Positions 14,801-22,886 of a DNA stretch of 47,307 nt are shown piece by piece. The stretch is taken from the NCBI GenBank assembly GCA_949935795.1, contig CATLFX010000017.1, positions 1-47,307 of the forward strand. The letters run 5' to 3'. The notes beneath the pieces were generated by a model. That model saw nothing but the letters and a program-made list of their open reading frames with translations. It ran no database searches and was not told where the DNA came from. Both the position numbers and the translations under genes were made by a program. The first letter of the stretch is position 1. The number at the start of each line of letters is the position of its first letter. The DNA comes from an uncultured Oscillospiraceae bacterium (GTDB lineage Bacteria > Bacillota > Clostridia > Oscillospirales > Oscillospiraceae).

Positions 14801-15682
14801 ATGGCAAATACCATTGAACTGGCAACCAAATTCCTGCCTTACACTGATGAACAATTTGCAACTGAAAGCAAGAAATCCCTGTTGACCAATCAGGACTTTT
14901 CCTGGAGCGGTGCGCATAGCGTCAAGATTTATCGCATCACCACCGCCTCCATGAGCGACTATGGCCGCTCTGGCCCCGCCGAGGGCAACTGGAGCCGTTA
15001 TGGTGCCGTGGAGGGCCTGGACGCCACCACCCAGGAGATGATCTTGAAGAGGGACAGGAGCTTCACCTTCGCCATTGACGCCCTGGACGAGGACGAGACG
15101 GCGGGCCAGCTTCAGGCGGCTACTGCGCTGGCCCGACAGAACAGAGAAGTTTGTATTCCTGAGATTGACACCTACGTGTACGGCGTCATGTGCGCCAACG
15201 CCGGTCACAAGCCCGACGCCAAAGCCCTGACCGCCTCCAACATCTACACCGAGATTCTGGCGGCGTCCGAGGCCCTGGACGACGCAGAAGCCCCGGAGAC
15301 GGGCCGGGTGCTGGTAGTTACCCCGGCCACCTATGCCCTGATGAAAAAGTGCAAAGACATCGTGATGGAGACTGACGTGGGCAACGACCTGCGCCTGCGC
15401 GGCGTGATCGCCATTCTGGACGGCATGAATGTGCAGAAGATTCCCGCCAACCGTCTGCCTAAGAATTTCGGTTTCATGGTGGCCCACCCCTGCGCGACCG
15501 TGGCCCCGGTGAAACTGGAAACCTTCAACGTTCACCAGAATCCGCCCGGCATTTCCGGGGCGCTGGTGGAGGGCCGTATCGTCTATGATGCTTTCGTTTT
15601 GGACAACAAAAAGTCCGCCCTCTATGTTCAAATGATGCCCGCCTCAACCCCGTCCAGTGGCGAGGACGGCGGCAAGGGCTGA
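14801..15682 (+). CDS. Phage major capsid protein (HK97-fold type)
   Basis: 293 residues, full-length against the ~290-300-residue major capsid proteins of Clostridia temperate phages as recalled. Landmarks: N-terminal ELATKFLPYTDEQF; SVKIYRITTASMSDYGR; DRSFTFAIDALDEDET in the E-loop/spine region; VPEVDTY-like IPEIDTYVYGVM; the A-domain ETGRVLVVTPATYALMK; and C-terminal VYDAFVLDNKKSALYV. It should form the icosahedral shell with the scaffold protein upstream. Notably, no portal, protease, terminase or head-tail connector gene is found anywhere in the element. Fold inferred from motif similarity. Confidence 0.8.
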   Translation: MANTIELATKFLPYTDEQFATESKKSLLTNQDFSWSGAHSVKIYRITTASMSDYGRSGPAEGNWSRYGAVEGLDATTQEMILKRDRSFTFAIDALDEDETAGQLQAATALARQNREVCIPEIDTYVYGVMCANAGHKPDAKALTASNIYTEILAASEALDDAEAPETGRVLVVTPATYALMKKCKDIVMETDVGNDLRLRGVIAILDGMNVQKIPANRLPKNFGFMVAHPCATVAPVKLETFNVHQNPPGISGALVEGRIVYDAFVLDNKKSALYVQMMPASTPSSGEDGGKG

Positions 15683-15689
15683 CCCAAAG

Positions 15690-15717
15690 GGGCGCAGGGG
15701 CAATAGTCCTTGCGCCC
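15690..15717 (+). terminator. Weak terminator-like hairpin after the capsid gene
   Basis: GGGCGCA (15690-15696) pairs with TGCGCCC (15711-15717), followed by TGCTCTTAT. It may reduce read-through into the downstream small genes. Confidence 0.4.
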
Positions 15718-15735
15718 TGCTCTTATAGGTGACGA

Positions 15736-15996
15736 ATGATGAAACAGATTGACAAGCTTCTAATCAAGGCCCAACAACTGGCGCGGGGCGGCATGGAGTT
15801 AATTCTTGCTATGGTCATGCCTGAGGGCGATTCCTGGGCCGCTGTGGCGCATTTGTGGGACGGAATACCTGGGCATACTGGCCGCACCGACACCACCACA
15901 CACGCCACGATGGACGACGCTGTGGAGCACATTCACGCTCTAGCGAAGGAATACCCCAACTCGAAGGATGTTCCTATCATCGTGGATGATTTATAG
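15736..15996 (+). CDS. Hypothetical protein
   Basis: 86 residues. N-terminal helix (DKLLIKAQQLARGG), a beta-rich core (MELILAMVMPEGDSWAAVAHLWDG) and a C-terminal HATMDDAVEHIHALAKEYP...PIIVDDL. No family recognised. First of five small genes between the capsid gene and the right attachment site, the place where satellites often carry helper-interference or cargo genes (inference). Confidence 0.6.
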   Translation: MMKQIDKLLIKAQQLARGGMELILAMVMPEGDSWAAVAHLWDGIPGHTGRTDTTTHATMDDAVEHIHALAKEYPNSKDVPIIVDDL

Positions 15997-16007
15997 GCGG
16001 TGATCCT

Positions 16008-16232
16008 GTGACGAAAAAACGATTGAAAATGACTACTTCCCGAGAAGTCCGGCGGACGGTCAACCGTGTGGCGAATATGTTGCTGAATGACGAATTAGAC
16101 CCCAAGACGGCCAACGCCCTGTTATATGCCTGTAATGTCTGTTTGGGCGCTATCCGTGTGGATGAGCAGCAGGCCAAGCTGGAAGAACTGGAGAAGTTGG
16201 TGAGGGAGGTAGAGGAACGGAATGGACATTGA
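16008..16232 (+). CDS. Small helical protein of a terminase-region type
   Basis: 74 residues, GTG start. Nearly all helical: REVRRTVNRVANMLLNDELD, PKTANALLYACNVCLGAIR and EQQAKLEELEKLVREVEER (coiled coil). It resembles short helical proteins found beside small-terminase genes in phages and on plasmids, but carries no recognisable terminase motif. Overlaps the next gene by 11 bases. Confidence 0.6.
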   Translation: MTKKRLKMTTSREVRRTVNRVANMLLNDELDPKTANALLYACNVCLGAIRVDEQQAKLEELEKLVREVEERNGH

Positions 16233-16446
16233 CAGAAAAATTGAGGCCATGCGGGAACAGCTGGAACGCTCCAGGCCGTGCCGAATGACCCTCACGCTGA
16301 AATCTGGCGAACAGATCAAGACTGACCCGGCGGGGGCGTGGACGGTCTGCCGTGACCATATGCTTTTGGACGATGTGGCCGGCGTGACCGCCGACAGGCC
16401 CGAATATGCGGGGCTGGCCGGGGTGATCGCTGCGCTGTGCAGGTGA
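16222..16446 (+). CDS. Hypothetical protein, tandem paralog 1
   Basis: 74 residues. Pattern: helix (MREQLER), RPCRMTLTLKSGEQIKTDP, helix, acidic loop, C-terminal helix. The gene after it has the same layout with RPSRIVLLARMPDGSERKM, suggesting a diverged tandem duplication. Function unknown. Confidence 0.6.
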   Translation: MDIDRKIEAMREQLERSRPCRMTLTLKSGEQIKTDPAGAWTVCRDHMLLDDVAGVTADRPEYAGLAGVIAALCR

Positions 16447-16451
16447 GCACT

Positions 16452-16685
16452 ATGACAGTGAAAGCACTGGAACGCAGACTTGACCGTCTGCGCCCATCCC
16501 GTATTGTGTTGCTGGCCCGTATGCCGGATGGGTCAGAGAGGAAGATGACAGCCCCAGAGTATGTTGAGGCCGTGAAGGACGGAGTTGAGATGATCCGGGT
16601 GCTGCGGGGAGACTGTTTGGAGGACGTTGACCTAATTTTGGGCACAATTTATTCTGCGATTGAGGGGAAGAAGGGAGAACCATGA
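16452..16685 (+). CDS. Hypothetical protein, tandem paralog 2
   Basis: 77 residues (MTVKALERRLDRLRPSRIVL...). The layout matches the preceding gene: basic helix, R-P-x-R, a two-strand hairpin with a G-S-E/G-E-Q turn, then helices. It overlaps the next gene by 4 bases (ATGA). Function unknown. Confidence 0.6.
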   Translation: MTVKALERRLDRLRPSRIVLLARMPDGSERKMTAPEYVEAVKDGVEMIRVLRGDCLEDVDLILGTIYSAIEGKKGEP

Positions 16686-16891
16686 CGCCAAAAGGAAAGG
16701 CTATGGAGTACGCCCGGAAACACCTGCAAGCTGTGCGTGTCTGTTGGGTTGACCGCAAGCCCACGGAGTGCGGGGCCGTGGAGGCTGTGGAACTGTGCTC
16801 TGACCGCTACGTGTCTGGCCGCATTGTGGGCGTTGTGGCGCAGGATAAGGGCCTGGAGGATGTGCTCAACAAGCTCATTGACGGGGAATAA
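16682..16891 (+). CDS. Hypothetical protein
   Basis: 69 residues (MTPKGKAMEYARKHLQAVRV...). Helix followed by strands (SGRIVGVVAQD) and a C-terminal helix. Translationally coupled to the gene before it; last gene of the element. No family recognised. Confidence 0.6.
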   Translation: MTPKGKAMEYARKHLQAVRVCWVDRKPTECGAVEAVELCSDRYVSGRIVGVVAQDKGLEDVLNKLIDGE

Positions 16892-16909
16892 CGACCAATG
16901 TAATTAAAG

Positions 16910-16940
16910 CACCGGGCAGGATCTTATTCCCTGCCCGGTG
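16910..16940 (+). terminator. Element-end hairpin terminator
   Basis: CACCGGGCAG (16910-16919) and CTGCCCGGTG (16931-16940) form a perfect 10-bp stem. It closes the rightward operon 10 bases before the right repeat; the T-run is weak. Confidence 0.65.
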
Positions 16941-16949
16941 TACTGCTTA

Positions 16950-16972
16950 TTTCCCCTTATTTTTTCCCTTTA
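16950..16972. repeat. Right attachment-site candidate (attR)
   Basis: 23 bp matching the left repeat (8122-8144) at 21 positions, in the same orientation. Host sequence resumes to the right with an unrelated membrane HTH gene. The 190 bases that follow (16973-17162) hold short inverted repeats such as GCAAC-CTATA-GTTGC and no gene. Confidence 0.65.
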
Positions 16973-17162
16973 ACCACTCCCGCTCTGTCGGAGGCCAACC
17001 AAAAAGAACGGGTGAAAGTGTTGCGCCGCAACGGGTAGCGGACACACAAAGAACGCAACGGACAGCGTCGGACGGCAGCAACGCAACCTATAGTTGCCCG
17101 ATATTTGGTGGACGCAACCGCTCCTTTTTGATAGAATGGGCCCATCAAAAGGAGGTAATATC

Positions 17163-17522
17163 ATGACAAGAGCACCCATTGCAATTATCCCAGCATTGCT
17201 TATTTTCATCGCGCTTTGGGCCCTTTTCATCTACGTGATCGTGCTGATCGTCCGGGCCCTGCGGAAGTATCTCCGCTCCAACTCGGGCGGCGGGAACCCG
17301 CCTGAACAGGCCAAAAGCTTAGGCGAAACTCTCAAAGCCCGCCGCACCGCCGCCAATTACACCCAGGAGTACGTGGCCGAGGCCCTGGGCGTCAGCCGCC
17401 AGGCGGTCAGCAAGTGGGAGAACGGCGCTTCGGACCCCAGCACCGCCAACCTGATGGCCCTGGCCAAGCTCTACGGCCTGTCGGTGGACGAGCTGCTAAA
17501 ACAAGCAGAGACAGCCGAATAG
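17163..17522 (+). CDS. Membrane-anchored XRE-family HTH protein
   Basis: 119 residues. A single N-terminal membrane segment (IAIIPALLIFIALWALFIYV, residues 5-33) precedes a short basic linker and an XRE HTH domain (GETLKARRTAANYTQEYVAE, then SRQAVSKWENGASDPSTANL) at residues 55-112. ATG start after AAAGGAGG. It lies just outside the integrated element, so probably a chromosomal gene. Membrane tethering of a DNA-binding domain suggests a sensor-like regulator; ligand and targets unknown. Confidence 0.8.
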   Translation: MTRAPIAIIPALLIFIALWALFIYVIVLIVRALRKYLRSNSGGGNPPEQAKSLGETLKARRTAANYTQEYVAEALGVSRQAVSKWENGASDPSTANLMALAKLYGLSVDELLKQAETAE

Positions 17523-17525
17523 ACG

Positions 17526-17564
17526 GCAAAATGTCCCTTCCGCTCAGCGGGAGGGACATTTTGC
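17526..17564. terminator. Bidirectional terminator
   Basis: 13-bp perfect stem GCAAAATGTCCCT / AGGGACATTTTGC between the membrane HTH gene and murE. Confidence 0.75.
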
Positions 17565-17609
17565 TGCCCAAACTCATAGATTGGGGAAAACTCTATAGGA
17601 GGTTTCCCC

Positions 17610-19049
17610 ATGAAACTGTCCCGACTTCTGTCCGTCCTCGGCGCGGACTGCCCCCGAGACGCCGAAATCACCGCCCTCACCTGCGACTCTCGGGAGGTGG
17701 TCCCCGGCGCGCTGTTCGCCGCCCTCCCCGGCCACCGCGCCGACGGCCGCGCCTACATATCCGACGCCCTGGACCGGGGCGCCGCCGCCGTGGTGTGCGC
17801 CCCGCCCCTGCCCGAGGGTGTTCCCGGTACCTGTGTGGATGACCCCCGGGCCGCTTTAGCCCTGCTGGCGGCGGAGTTTTACGGCCGCCCCGCCGATGGC
17901 CTCTCTCTCATCGCCGTCACCGGCACCAAGGGCAAGACCACCACCGCCCACATGGTCCGGGACATCCTCTCCGCCGCCGGGTACGTCACCAGCATGATCG
18001 GCACTCTGGGGGCGTACATCGGACGGGAGAAGCTGTCTGACAGCCCCAACACCACCCCGGAGCCCATCGCCCTCCACCGCACCCTCCGGCAGATGGCGGA
18101 CGCCGGGTGCACCCACGTGGTGATGGAGGCCTCCTCCCAAGCCATGAAGCTGAAACGGCTTTACGGGCTGGAGTTCGCCGCCGGGCTGTTCCTCAACCTC
18201 TCCCCGGACCACATTGGTCCCGGCGAACACGCCGGTTTTGAGGAGTACCGCGCCTGCAAAGCCGCCCTGTTCCGCCAGTGCCGCCGGGCCGTGGGCAATG
18301 CGGACGACCCGGCCTGGCCCCATATGGCGGCCCAGCTCCCCTCGAACGCCCCCGTCACCACCTTCGGCTTTGACCCCAGGGCGGCCGTGCGGGCCCTGGC
18401 CATCGAGCCCGACCCGGACCGCCCCCTGGCCGTCCGGCTCACCGTGGCGGGCGCGCCCCGCTACCATATCCCCCTGCCGGGGCGGTTCAACGGGCAGGAC
18501 GCCCTGGCCGCCGTGGCCCTGGCCAGGGCTTTAGACCTCAACGACGGCGCGGTGCGTGCGGGACTGGCCCACGTCCGGGTGCCGGGCCGGGCCCAGCGCG
18601 TTTCCGTCTACGCCCCCTTTGAGGTGGTGGTGGACTACGCCCACAACGGCGTCAGCTTTGACGCCGTGCTGTCCGCCCTGCGGGAGCACCATCCCCGGCG
18701 GATCATTGCCGTTTTCGGCGCGGGGGGCGACCGGCCCAAAATGCGCCGGACGGACATGGCCCGCTCCGCCGCCCGCTGGGCGGACTACGCCGTGCTCACT
18801 GAGGACAATCCCCGCTCTGAGCGGGCGGAGGACATCTGCGCGGACATCTCCGCCGCCCTGGGCGGTTTCCCCCACGAGACCGTCTTAGACCGCCGCGCCG
18901 CCATCTTCCGCGCCCTGGACCTGGCCCGCCCCGGGGACGTGGTGGCCCTGCTGGGCAAGGGCCACGAGGCCTATATCGAGAAAGACGGAATCCGCCGTCC
19001 CTTCTCCGAAATTGAGGCCGTTCATACGTACTTCGCCGCCCAGCGCTGA
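17610..19049 (+). CDS. murE: UDP-MurNAc-L-Ala-D-Glu:meso-DAP ligase MurE
   Basis: 479-residue canonical MurE, adding meso-diaminopimelate to the peptidoglycan precursor in the cytoplasm. Visible: REVVPGALFAALPG (UDP binding), P-loop VTGTKGKTTTAH near residue 112, TTPEPIALH, MEASSQAMKLKR, DYAHNGVSFDA, the DAP-recognition motif DNPR (in TEDNPRSERAEDI, near residue 395) and GKGHEAYIEKDG. ATG start with ATAGGAGG upstream. It stands alone rather than in a dcw cluster. With the DNPR-less homolog at 6383, the cell has two MurE-type ligases with probably different amino-acid substrates. Confidence 0.94.
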   Translation: MKLSRLLSVLGADCPRDAEITALTCDSREVVPGALFAALPGHRADGRAYISDALDRGAAAVVCAPPLPEGVPGTCVDDPRAALALLAAEFYGRPADGLSLIAVTGTKGKTTTAHMVRDILSAAGYVTSMIGTLGAYIGREKLSDSPNTTPEPIALHRTLRQMADAGCTHVVMEASSQAMKLKRLYGLEFAAGLFLNLSPDHIGPGEHAGFEEYRACKAALFRQCRRAVGNADDPAWPHMAAQLPSNAPVTTFGFDPRAAVRALAIEPDPDRPLAVRLTVAGAPRYHIPLPGRFNGQDALAAVALARALDLNDGAVRAGLAHVRVPGRAQRVSVYAPFEVVVDYAHNGVSFDAVLSALREHHPRRIIAVFGAGGDRPKMRRTDMARSAARWADYAVLTEDNPRSERAEDICADISAALGGFPHETVLDRRAAIFRALDLARPGDVVALLGKGHEAYIEKDGIRRPFSEIEAVHTYFAAQR

Positions 19050-19184
19050 CTTCACCGGCGAGCGTTCCACAACGCCGGACATTCCAACCATGGGCCTCGC
19101 AGTTTTTGTTTCAAAAAAGAGAGGACAAACGGGCCGCCATAGGATATACTGTACTCAGCTGCGCAGCGGAAAGGAGCGAGACGC

Positions 19185-20024
19185 ATGAAATGGATCGACC
19201 GGCTCAACCGGGCTGTGGAATACCTGGAGGAGCATTTGGAGGCCCCCGAACTGCGGGAGGCGGCGAAAATCGCCTGCTGTTCCCCCTACCACTTTCAGCG
19301 GATGTTCACCCTGCTGGCGGGGGTGCCGCTGTCGGAGTACATCCGCCGCCGCAGAATGTCCCGCGCGGCAGCGGACCTGCAAAGCGGGGAAAAAATTGTG
19401 GATACGGCCTTAAAATACGGCTACAGCTCGCCCACAGCCTTCAACCGGGCCTTTCAGGCGGTCCACGGCCTGCCGCCCTCGGCGGCGAAAACGCCGGGAG
19501 CGGCCTTGAAAAGCTATCCGCCCCTGCGTTTCGCCATCACAGTGCAAGGAGTGGAAGAAATGGAGTACCGGATCGAAACAAGAGGCCCGTTTCGGGTCCT
19601 CGGGGTGTCCGCGCCCCTGAAAAAGGACATGGAGGAGAACTTCAAACTCGTGCCTGAGCTGTGGGGGCGGGCGGCTGTGGACGGCACCATCCCCCGGCTG
19701 GCCGCGCTGATGGACGGGGAGCCCAAGGGACTGCTGGGGGTGTGCGACGGGGTGGACAGCTCCAAGTACTATATCGCCGCGGCCTCCTCCGCCCCGGCGG
19801 GGGAGGGGCTTGAGGAGTACACCGTCCCCGCCTTCACCTGGGCCGTATTTCCCGGGAAAGGGGACAGCGCCGCCGCCGTCCAGGCGCTGGAGCGGCGGGT
19901 GGTCACCGAGTGGCTGCCCACCTCGGGCTATGAGTACGCCGAAGGGCCGGACGTGGAGGTCTACCTGGACCCCGGCTGTACCAAGTTTGAGGTGTGGATT
20001 CCCGTGGTCAAGGCAAAAGGCTGA
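19185..20024 (+). CDS. AraC-family regulator with GyrI-like effector domain
   Basis: 279 residues. N-terminal double HTH of AraC/XylS type (residues 5-105: LREAAKIACCSPYHFQRMFT, and DTALKYGYSSPTAFNRAFQ), then a GyrI-like small-molecule-binding domain starting at EYRIETRGPFRVLGVS (near 125). This fusion is seen in multidrug-responsive regulators such as the Rob/SoxS-like group. The target is unclear; flanking genes are murE and the convergent but gene. ATG start preceded by AAAGGAG. Confidence 0.9.
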   Translation: MKWIDRLNRAVEYLEEHLEAPELREAAKIACCSPYHFQRMFTLLAGVPLSEYIRRRRMSRAAADLQSGEKIVDTALKYGYSSPTAFNRAFQAVHGLPPSAAKTPGAALKSYPPLRFAITVQGVEEMEYRIETRGPFRVLGVSAPLKKDMEENFKLVPELWGRAAVDGTIPRLAALMDGEPKGLLGVCDGVDSSKYYIAAASSAPAGEGLEEYTVPAFTWAVFPGKGDSAAAVQALERRVVTEWLPTSGYEYAEGPDVEVYLDPGCTKFEVWIPVVKAKG

Positions 20025-20031
20025 AAAGAAA

Positions 20032-20063
20032 GCCCGCACGGCGGAAACCGTGCGGGCCCTTTT
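20032..20063. terminator. Terminator between convergent genes
   Basis: GCCCGCACGG-CGGAAA-CCGTGCGGGC followed by CCTTTTTG; ends the AraC gene transcript and faces the 3' end of but. Confidence 0.85.
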
Positions 20064-20081
20064 TGCGTGGAATTAAGTAGC

Positions 20082-21422
20082 TTACCGCTTGTTGCTGGAG
20101 CGCCAAATGCCCATTTTTCCGGCTTCGGCAATGAGGTCGTCCCGGAAGTCCGGGTGGGCAATGTTGATGATGCCCGCCGCCCGCTCCCAGGTGGACAGGC
20201 CCTTGAGGTTGACCATGCCGTACTCCGTCACCAGGTACTGCACGCAGGACCGGGGATCGGTGGCAATGGAACCGCGGGTCAGGGTGGGCACGATGCGGCT
20301 CTTGACGGACCCGTCCTTGCCCTTCACGGTGGAGGACAGGCAGATGAAGCTCTTGCCGCCATGGCTGAGGTACGCGCCCATGACGAAGTCCAGCTGTCCG
20401 CCGGTGCCGGAGATATGCTTCAATCCGGCGGACTCCGCGTTGACCTGCCCAAAGAGGTCCAGGTCGATGGCGTTGTTGATGGAAATGAAGTTGTCCAGCT
20501 GAGCCAGCACGCGAACGTCGTTGGTGTAATCCACCGGAGCGGCCATCACGTCCGGGTTGCGGTTCACGTAGTCGTAGAGCTTCTGGGTGCCCGCCGCGAA
20601 GGCGTACACCTGACGGCCCTTGTCCAGGTTCTTCCGCTTTCCGGTGATCTTGCCCGCCAGGGCGATGTCCACGAAGCCGTCCACGTACATCTCGGTGTGG
20701 ACGCCCAGGTCCTTCAGGTCGGACTGGGCGATCATGGAACCCACGGCGTTGGGCATACCGCCGATCCCCAGCTGGAGGCAGGCCCCGTTGGGAATCTCGG
20801 GGACGATGAGGTTGGCCACCGCCTTGTCCACCTCGGAGGGCTCGCCGCCCCCGCCCAGCTGGGCAATGGCGGGGTTTTCCCCCTCCACCACGTAGTCAAC
20901 GTCTTTGATGTTGATCTCGCAGCCGGTGAGGCCGTACACCCAGGGCATGTTCTGGTTGACCTCGACGATAATGGTCTTGGCCTTGTCCAGCATATCCGCC
21001 AGGTGGGAGGAGGCCAGGGCATAGCTGAAATTGCCGTGGGCGTCCATGGGGGTGACCTGGATCATGGCAACATCCACATCCACGTTGTCCCGGTAGTACC
21101 GGGGCAGCTCGGAGTAGCGGATGGGGGCGAAAAAGCCCATGCCCTTGGCGATGATCTTGCGGTCCACGCCGGAGCAGTGCCAGGCGTTCCAGGTGAAGTG
21201 CTCGCCCGCGTCCTCCGCCTTGGCGATCTCAGGCATCCACATGGTGACGCCGCCGCGGACCTTCACGTCGTACAGCTCGTCCTTGCGGGCGGCCAGCGCG
21301 GCGTCCAGGGCCACGGGATGGTTGGTGCACCAGCCGTAGTCCACCCAGTCGCCGGACTTAACCACCTTCACCGCTTCCCCGGCGGTGGTCAGCTTCTCTT
21401 TGTAAAGTGCCTGGTAGTCCAT
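20082..21422 (-). CDS. but: Butyryl-CoA:acetate CoA-transferase
   Basis: 446-residue family I CoA-transferase, the same length as Roseburia/Faecalibacterium But as recalled, with matching segments: [36 protein letters not shown]-like [29 protein letters not shown], the catalytic-glutamate segment HTEMYVDGF (near residue 240), [19 protein letters not shown] and [13 protein letters not shown]. It moves CoA from butyryl-CoA to acetate, giving butyrate, the last step of the main gut butyrate route. It lies 15 bases downstream of thlA, so one operon. A 4-hydroxybutyrate CoA-transferase function is the main alternative. Confidence 0.88.
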   Translation of the reverse strand: MDYQALYKEKLTTAGEAVKVVKSGDWVDYGWCTNHPVALDAALAARKDELYDVKVRGGVTMWMPEIAKAEDAGEHFTWNAWHCSGVDRKIIAKGMGFFAPIRYSELPRYYRDNVDVDVAMIQVTPMDAHGNFSYALASSHLADMLDKAKTIIVEVNQNMPWVYGLTGCEINIKDVDYVVEGENPAIAQLGGGGEPSEVDKAVANLIVPEIPNGACLQLGIGGMPNAVGSMIAQSDLKDLGVHTEMYVDGFVDIALAGKITGKRKNLDKGRQVYAFAAGTQKLYDYVNRNPDVMAAPVDYTNDVRVLAQLDNFISINNAIDLDLFGQVNAESAGLKHISGTGGQLDFVMGAYLSHGGKSFICLSSTVKGKDGSVKSRIVPTLTRGSIATDPRSCVQYLVTEYGMVNLKGLSTWERAAGIINIAHPDFRDDLIAEAGKMGIWRSSNKR

Positions 21423-21437
21423 ATCAGACCCCTATGT

Positions 21438-22697
21438 TCAGCACTTCTCGAAGATGGTGGCGACGCCCATGCCGCCGCCGATGCACAGGGTGGCCAGACC
21501 GCGCTTGGCCTCGGGCCGCTTCTGCATCTCGTGGAGCAGGGTGACGATGATACGAGCGCCGGAGGCGCCCACGGGGTGGCCCAGGGAGATGGCGCCGCCG
21601 TTGACGTTGACCTTGCTCATGTCGAAGTCCAGCTCACGGGCCACGGCGATGGACTGGGCGGCAAAGGCCTCGTTGGCCTCCACCAGGTCCATATCCTTGA
21701 TGGTCAGGCCGGCCTTGGCCATGGCGTCACGGGAGGCGGGCACGGGGCCCACGCCCATGATCTTGGGATCGACGCCGCCGTGGCCCCAGCTGACCAGCTT
21801 GGCCATGGGCTTCAGGCCGTACTTCTCAACGGCCTCGCCGGAGGCCAGGACGATGGCGGCCGCGCCGTCGTTGATGCCGGAGGCGTTGGCGGCGGTGACG
21901 CGCTGGACGTGCTTCTTGGTGTCGGCCTCGTGGACCTGGGTCACCTCGAAGGTATGGACGACCTCGTCCTCAACGCCCTCGGGACCCACGGGGAACGCGC
22001 CGCGCAGCTTGGCGATGCCCTCGGCGGTGACGCCCGCCTTGGGGAACTCGTCCACCTTGAACTCCACCATTTCCTTCTTCTTCTTGACCATCACGGGGAC
22101 GATCTCGTCCTCAAACTTGCCGGCCTTCTGGGCGGCCTCGGTCTTTTGCTGGGAAGAGGCGGCGAAGGCGTCCAGCTCCTCGCGGGTGATGCCCCAGATG
22201 TCGCAGATGTTCTCGGCGGTGGTGCCCATGTGGTAGTTGTTGTAGGCGTCCCACAGACCGTCCTTGATCATGGTGTCCACCAGCTTCTTATCGCCCATGC
22301 GGGCGCCCCAGCGGGCGTCCATGGAGGCGAAGGGGGCCGCGCTCATGTTCTCGGTGCCGCCGCAGACCACGATCTCCGCGTCGCCGGAGCGGATGGCGCG
22401 GGCGGCCTCAATGACGGACTTCATGCCGGAGCCGCACACCATGCCCACGGTGTAGGCGGGGACGTTGAAGGGGATGCCGGCCTTGATGGCCACCTGGCGG
22501 GCGGGATTCTGGCCCTGGGCGGCGGTCAGGATGCAGCCGAACATGACCTCGTCCACCTGCTCGGGCTTCACGTTGGCCCGGTTCAGGACCTCCTTCACCA
22601 CAACGGCGCCCAGGTCGGTGGCGGGGGTGTCCTTCAGGCTTCCGCCAAAGGAGCCCACGGCGGTACGGCAGCAGCTGACCACATACAAGTCTTTCAT
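21438..22697 (-). CDS. thlA: Acetyl-CoA C-acetyltransferase (thiolase)
   Basis: 419-residue thiolase condensing two acetyl-CoA to acetoacetyl-CoA, entry to butyrate synthesis. Catalytic residues: Cys in MVCGSGMKS near residue 89, His in ISLGHPVGASG near 375 and Cys in LCIGGGMG near 405, plus NEAFAAQ and NASGINDGAAA. It is about 25 residues longer than the usual ~392, through an insert around residues 240-265 (VGPEGVEDEVVHTFEVTQVH) just before the NASGINDG motif. ATG start with GGAGG upstream and a good promoter at 22761-22788. Co-transcribed with but. Confidence 0.94.
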   Translation of the reverse strand: MKDLYVVSCCRTAVGSFGGSLKDTPATDLGAVVVKEVLNRANVKPEQVDEVMFGCILTAAQGQNPARQVAIKAGIPFNVPAYTVGMVCGSGMKSVIEAARAIRSGDAEIVVCGGTENMSAAPFASMDARWGARMGDKKLVDTMIKDGLWDAYNNYHMGTTAENICDIWGITREELDAFAASSQQKTEAAQKAGKFEDEIVPVMVKKKKEMVEFKVDEFPKAGVTAEGIAKLRGAFPVGPEGVEDEVVHTFEVTQVHEADTKKHVQRVTAANASGINDGAAAIVLASGEAVEKYGLKPMAKLVSWGHGGVDPKIMGVGPVPASRDAMAKAGLTIKDMDLVEANEAFAAQSIAVARELDFDMSKVNVNGGAISLGHPVGASGARIIVTLLHEMQKRPEAKRGLATLCIGGGMGVATIFEKC

Positions 22698-22760
22698 GGG
22701 AATCGACCTCCAAATTGTTAAATTTTTGTTGAATCCTTCTTTGTTAAGATTCTAACTAAC

Positions 22761-22788
22761 ATTATAACAGGTCCCACCAAAATTGCAA
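22761..22788 (-). promoter_or_regulatory. Promoter of the thlA-but operon
   Basis: Minus strand: TTGCAA (22788-22783), 16-base spacer, TATAAT (22766-22761), about 60 bases before the thlA start. Confidence 0.7.
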
Positions 22789-22824
22789 CAGGCAATCAGG
22801 CTTTTCCGCCGAATTTTATACGGC

Positions 22825-22886
22825 CCTTCCAAGGGCCTCCCTTTTTTCTTTGAAAAGAAAAAAGGAAGCGAAAAAAGAAACTTTTG
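22825..22886 (+). repeat. Intergenic palindromic repeat, type A copy 2
   Basis: CCAAGGGCC followed by the CCTTTTTTCTTT / AAAGAAAAAAGG hairpin, then GAAGCGAAAAAAGAAACTTTTG; nearly identical to the copy at 7901-7958. It faces an inverted third copy at 23029-23080. Confidence 0.75.

Larger units (their letters stand above)
8122..16972. mobile_element. Compact integrated element, likely capsid-encoding phage satellite
   Basis: About 8.85 kb bounded by 23-bp direct repeats that match at 21 of 23 positions. Contents in order: integrase (leftward), small-RNA candidate, type I toxin-antitoxin, repressor (leftward), then rightward Cro-like, excisionase-like, Lar-like and replication-type genes, iterons and palindromes, a run of tiny genes, scaffold, major capsid protein and five small unknown genes ending at a hairpin just before the right repeat. 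No portal, large terminase, head protease or tail gene is seen. This composition is unlike a prophage and resembles a phage-inducible satellite. A decayed prophage is the main alternative; two genes are frameshifted. Confidence 0.75.

Noticed and set aside
8122-16972. Integrative conjugative element or plasmid
   Set aside because: No relaxase, coupling protein or type IV secretion gene; scaffold and capsid genes point to phage ancestry.
20067-22721. 884-codon open frame on the plus strand
   Set aside because: Antisense to but and thlA, whose catalytic motifs are unambiguous; same His/Gly/Val-rich shadow composition.
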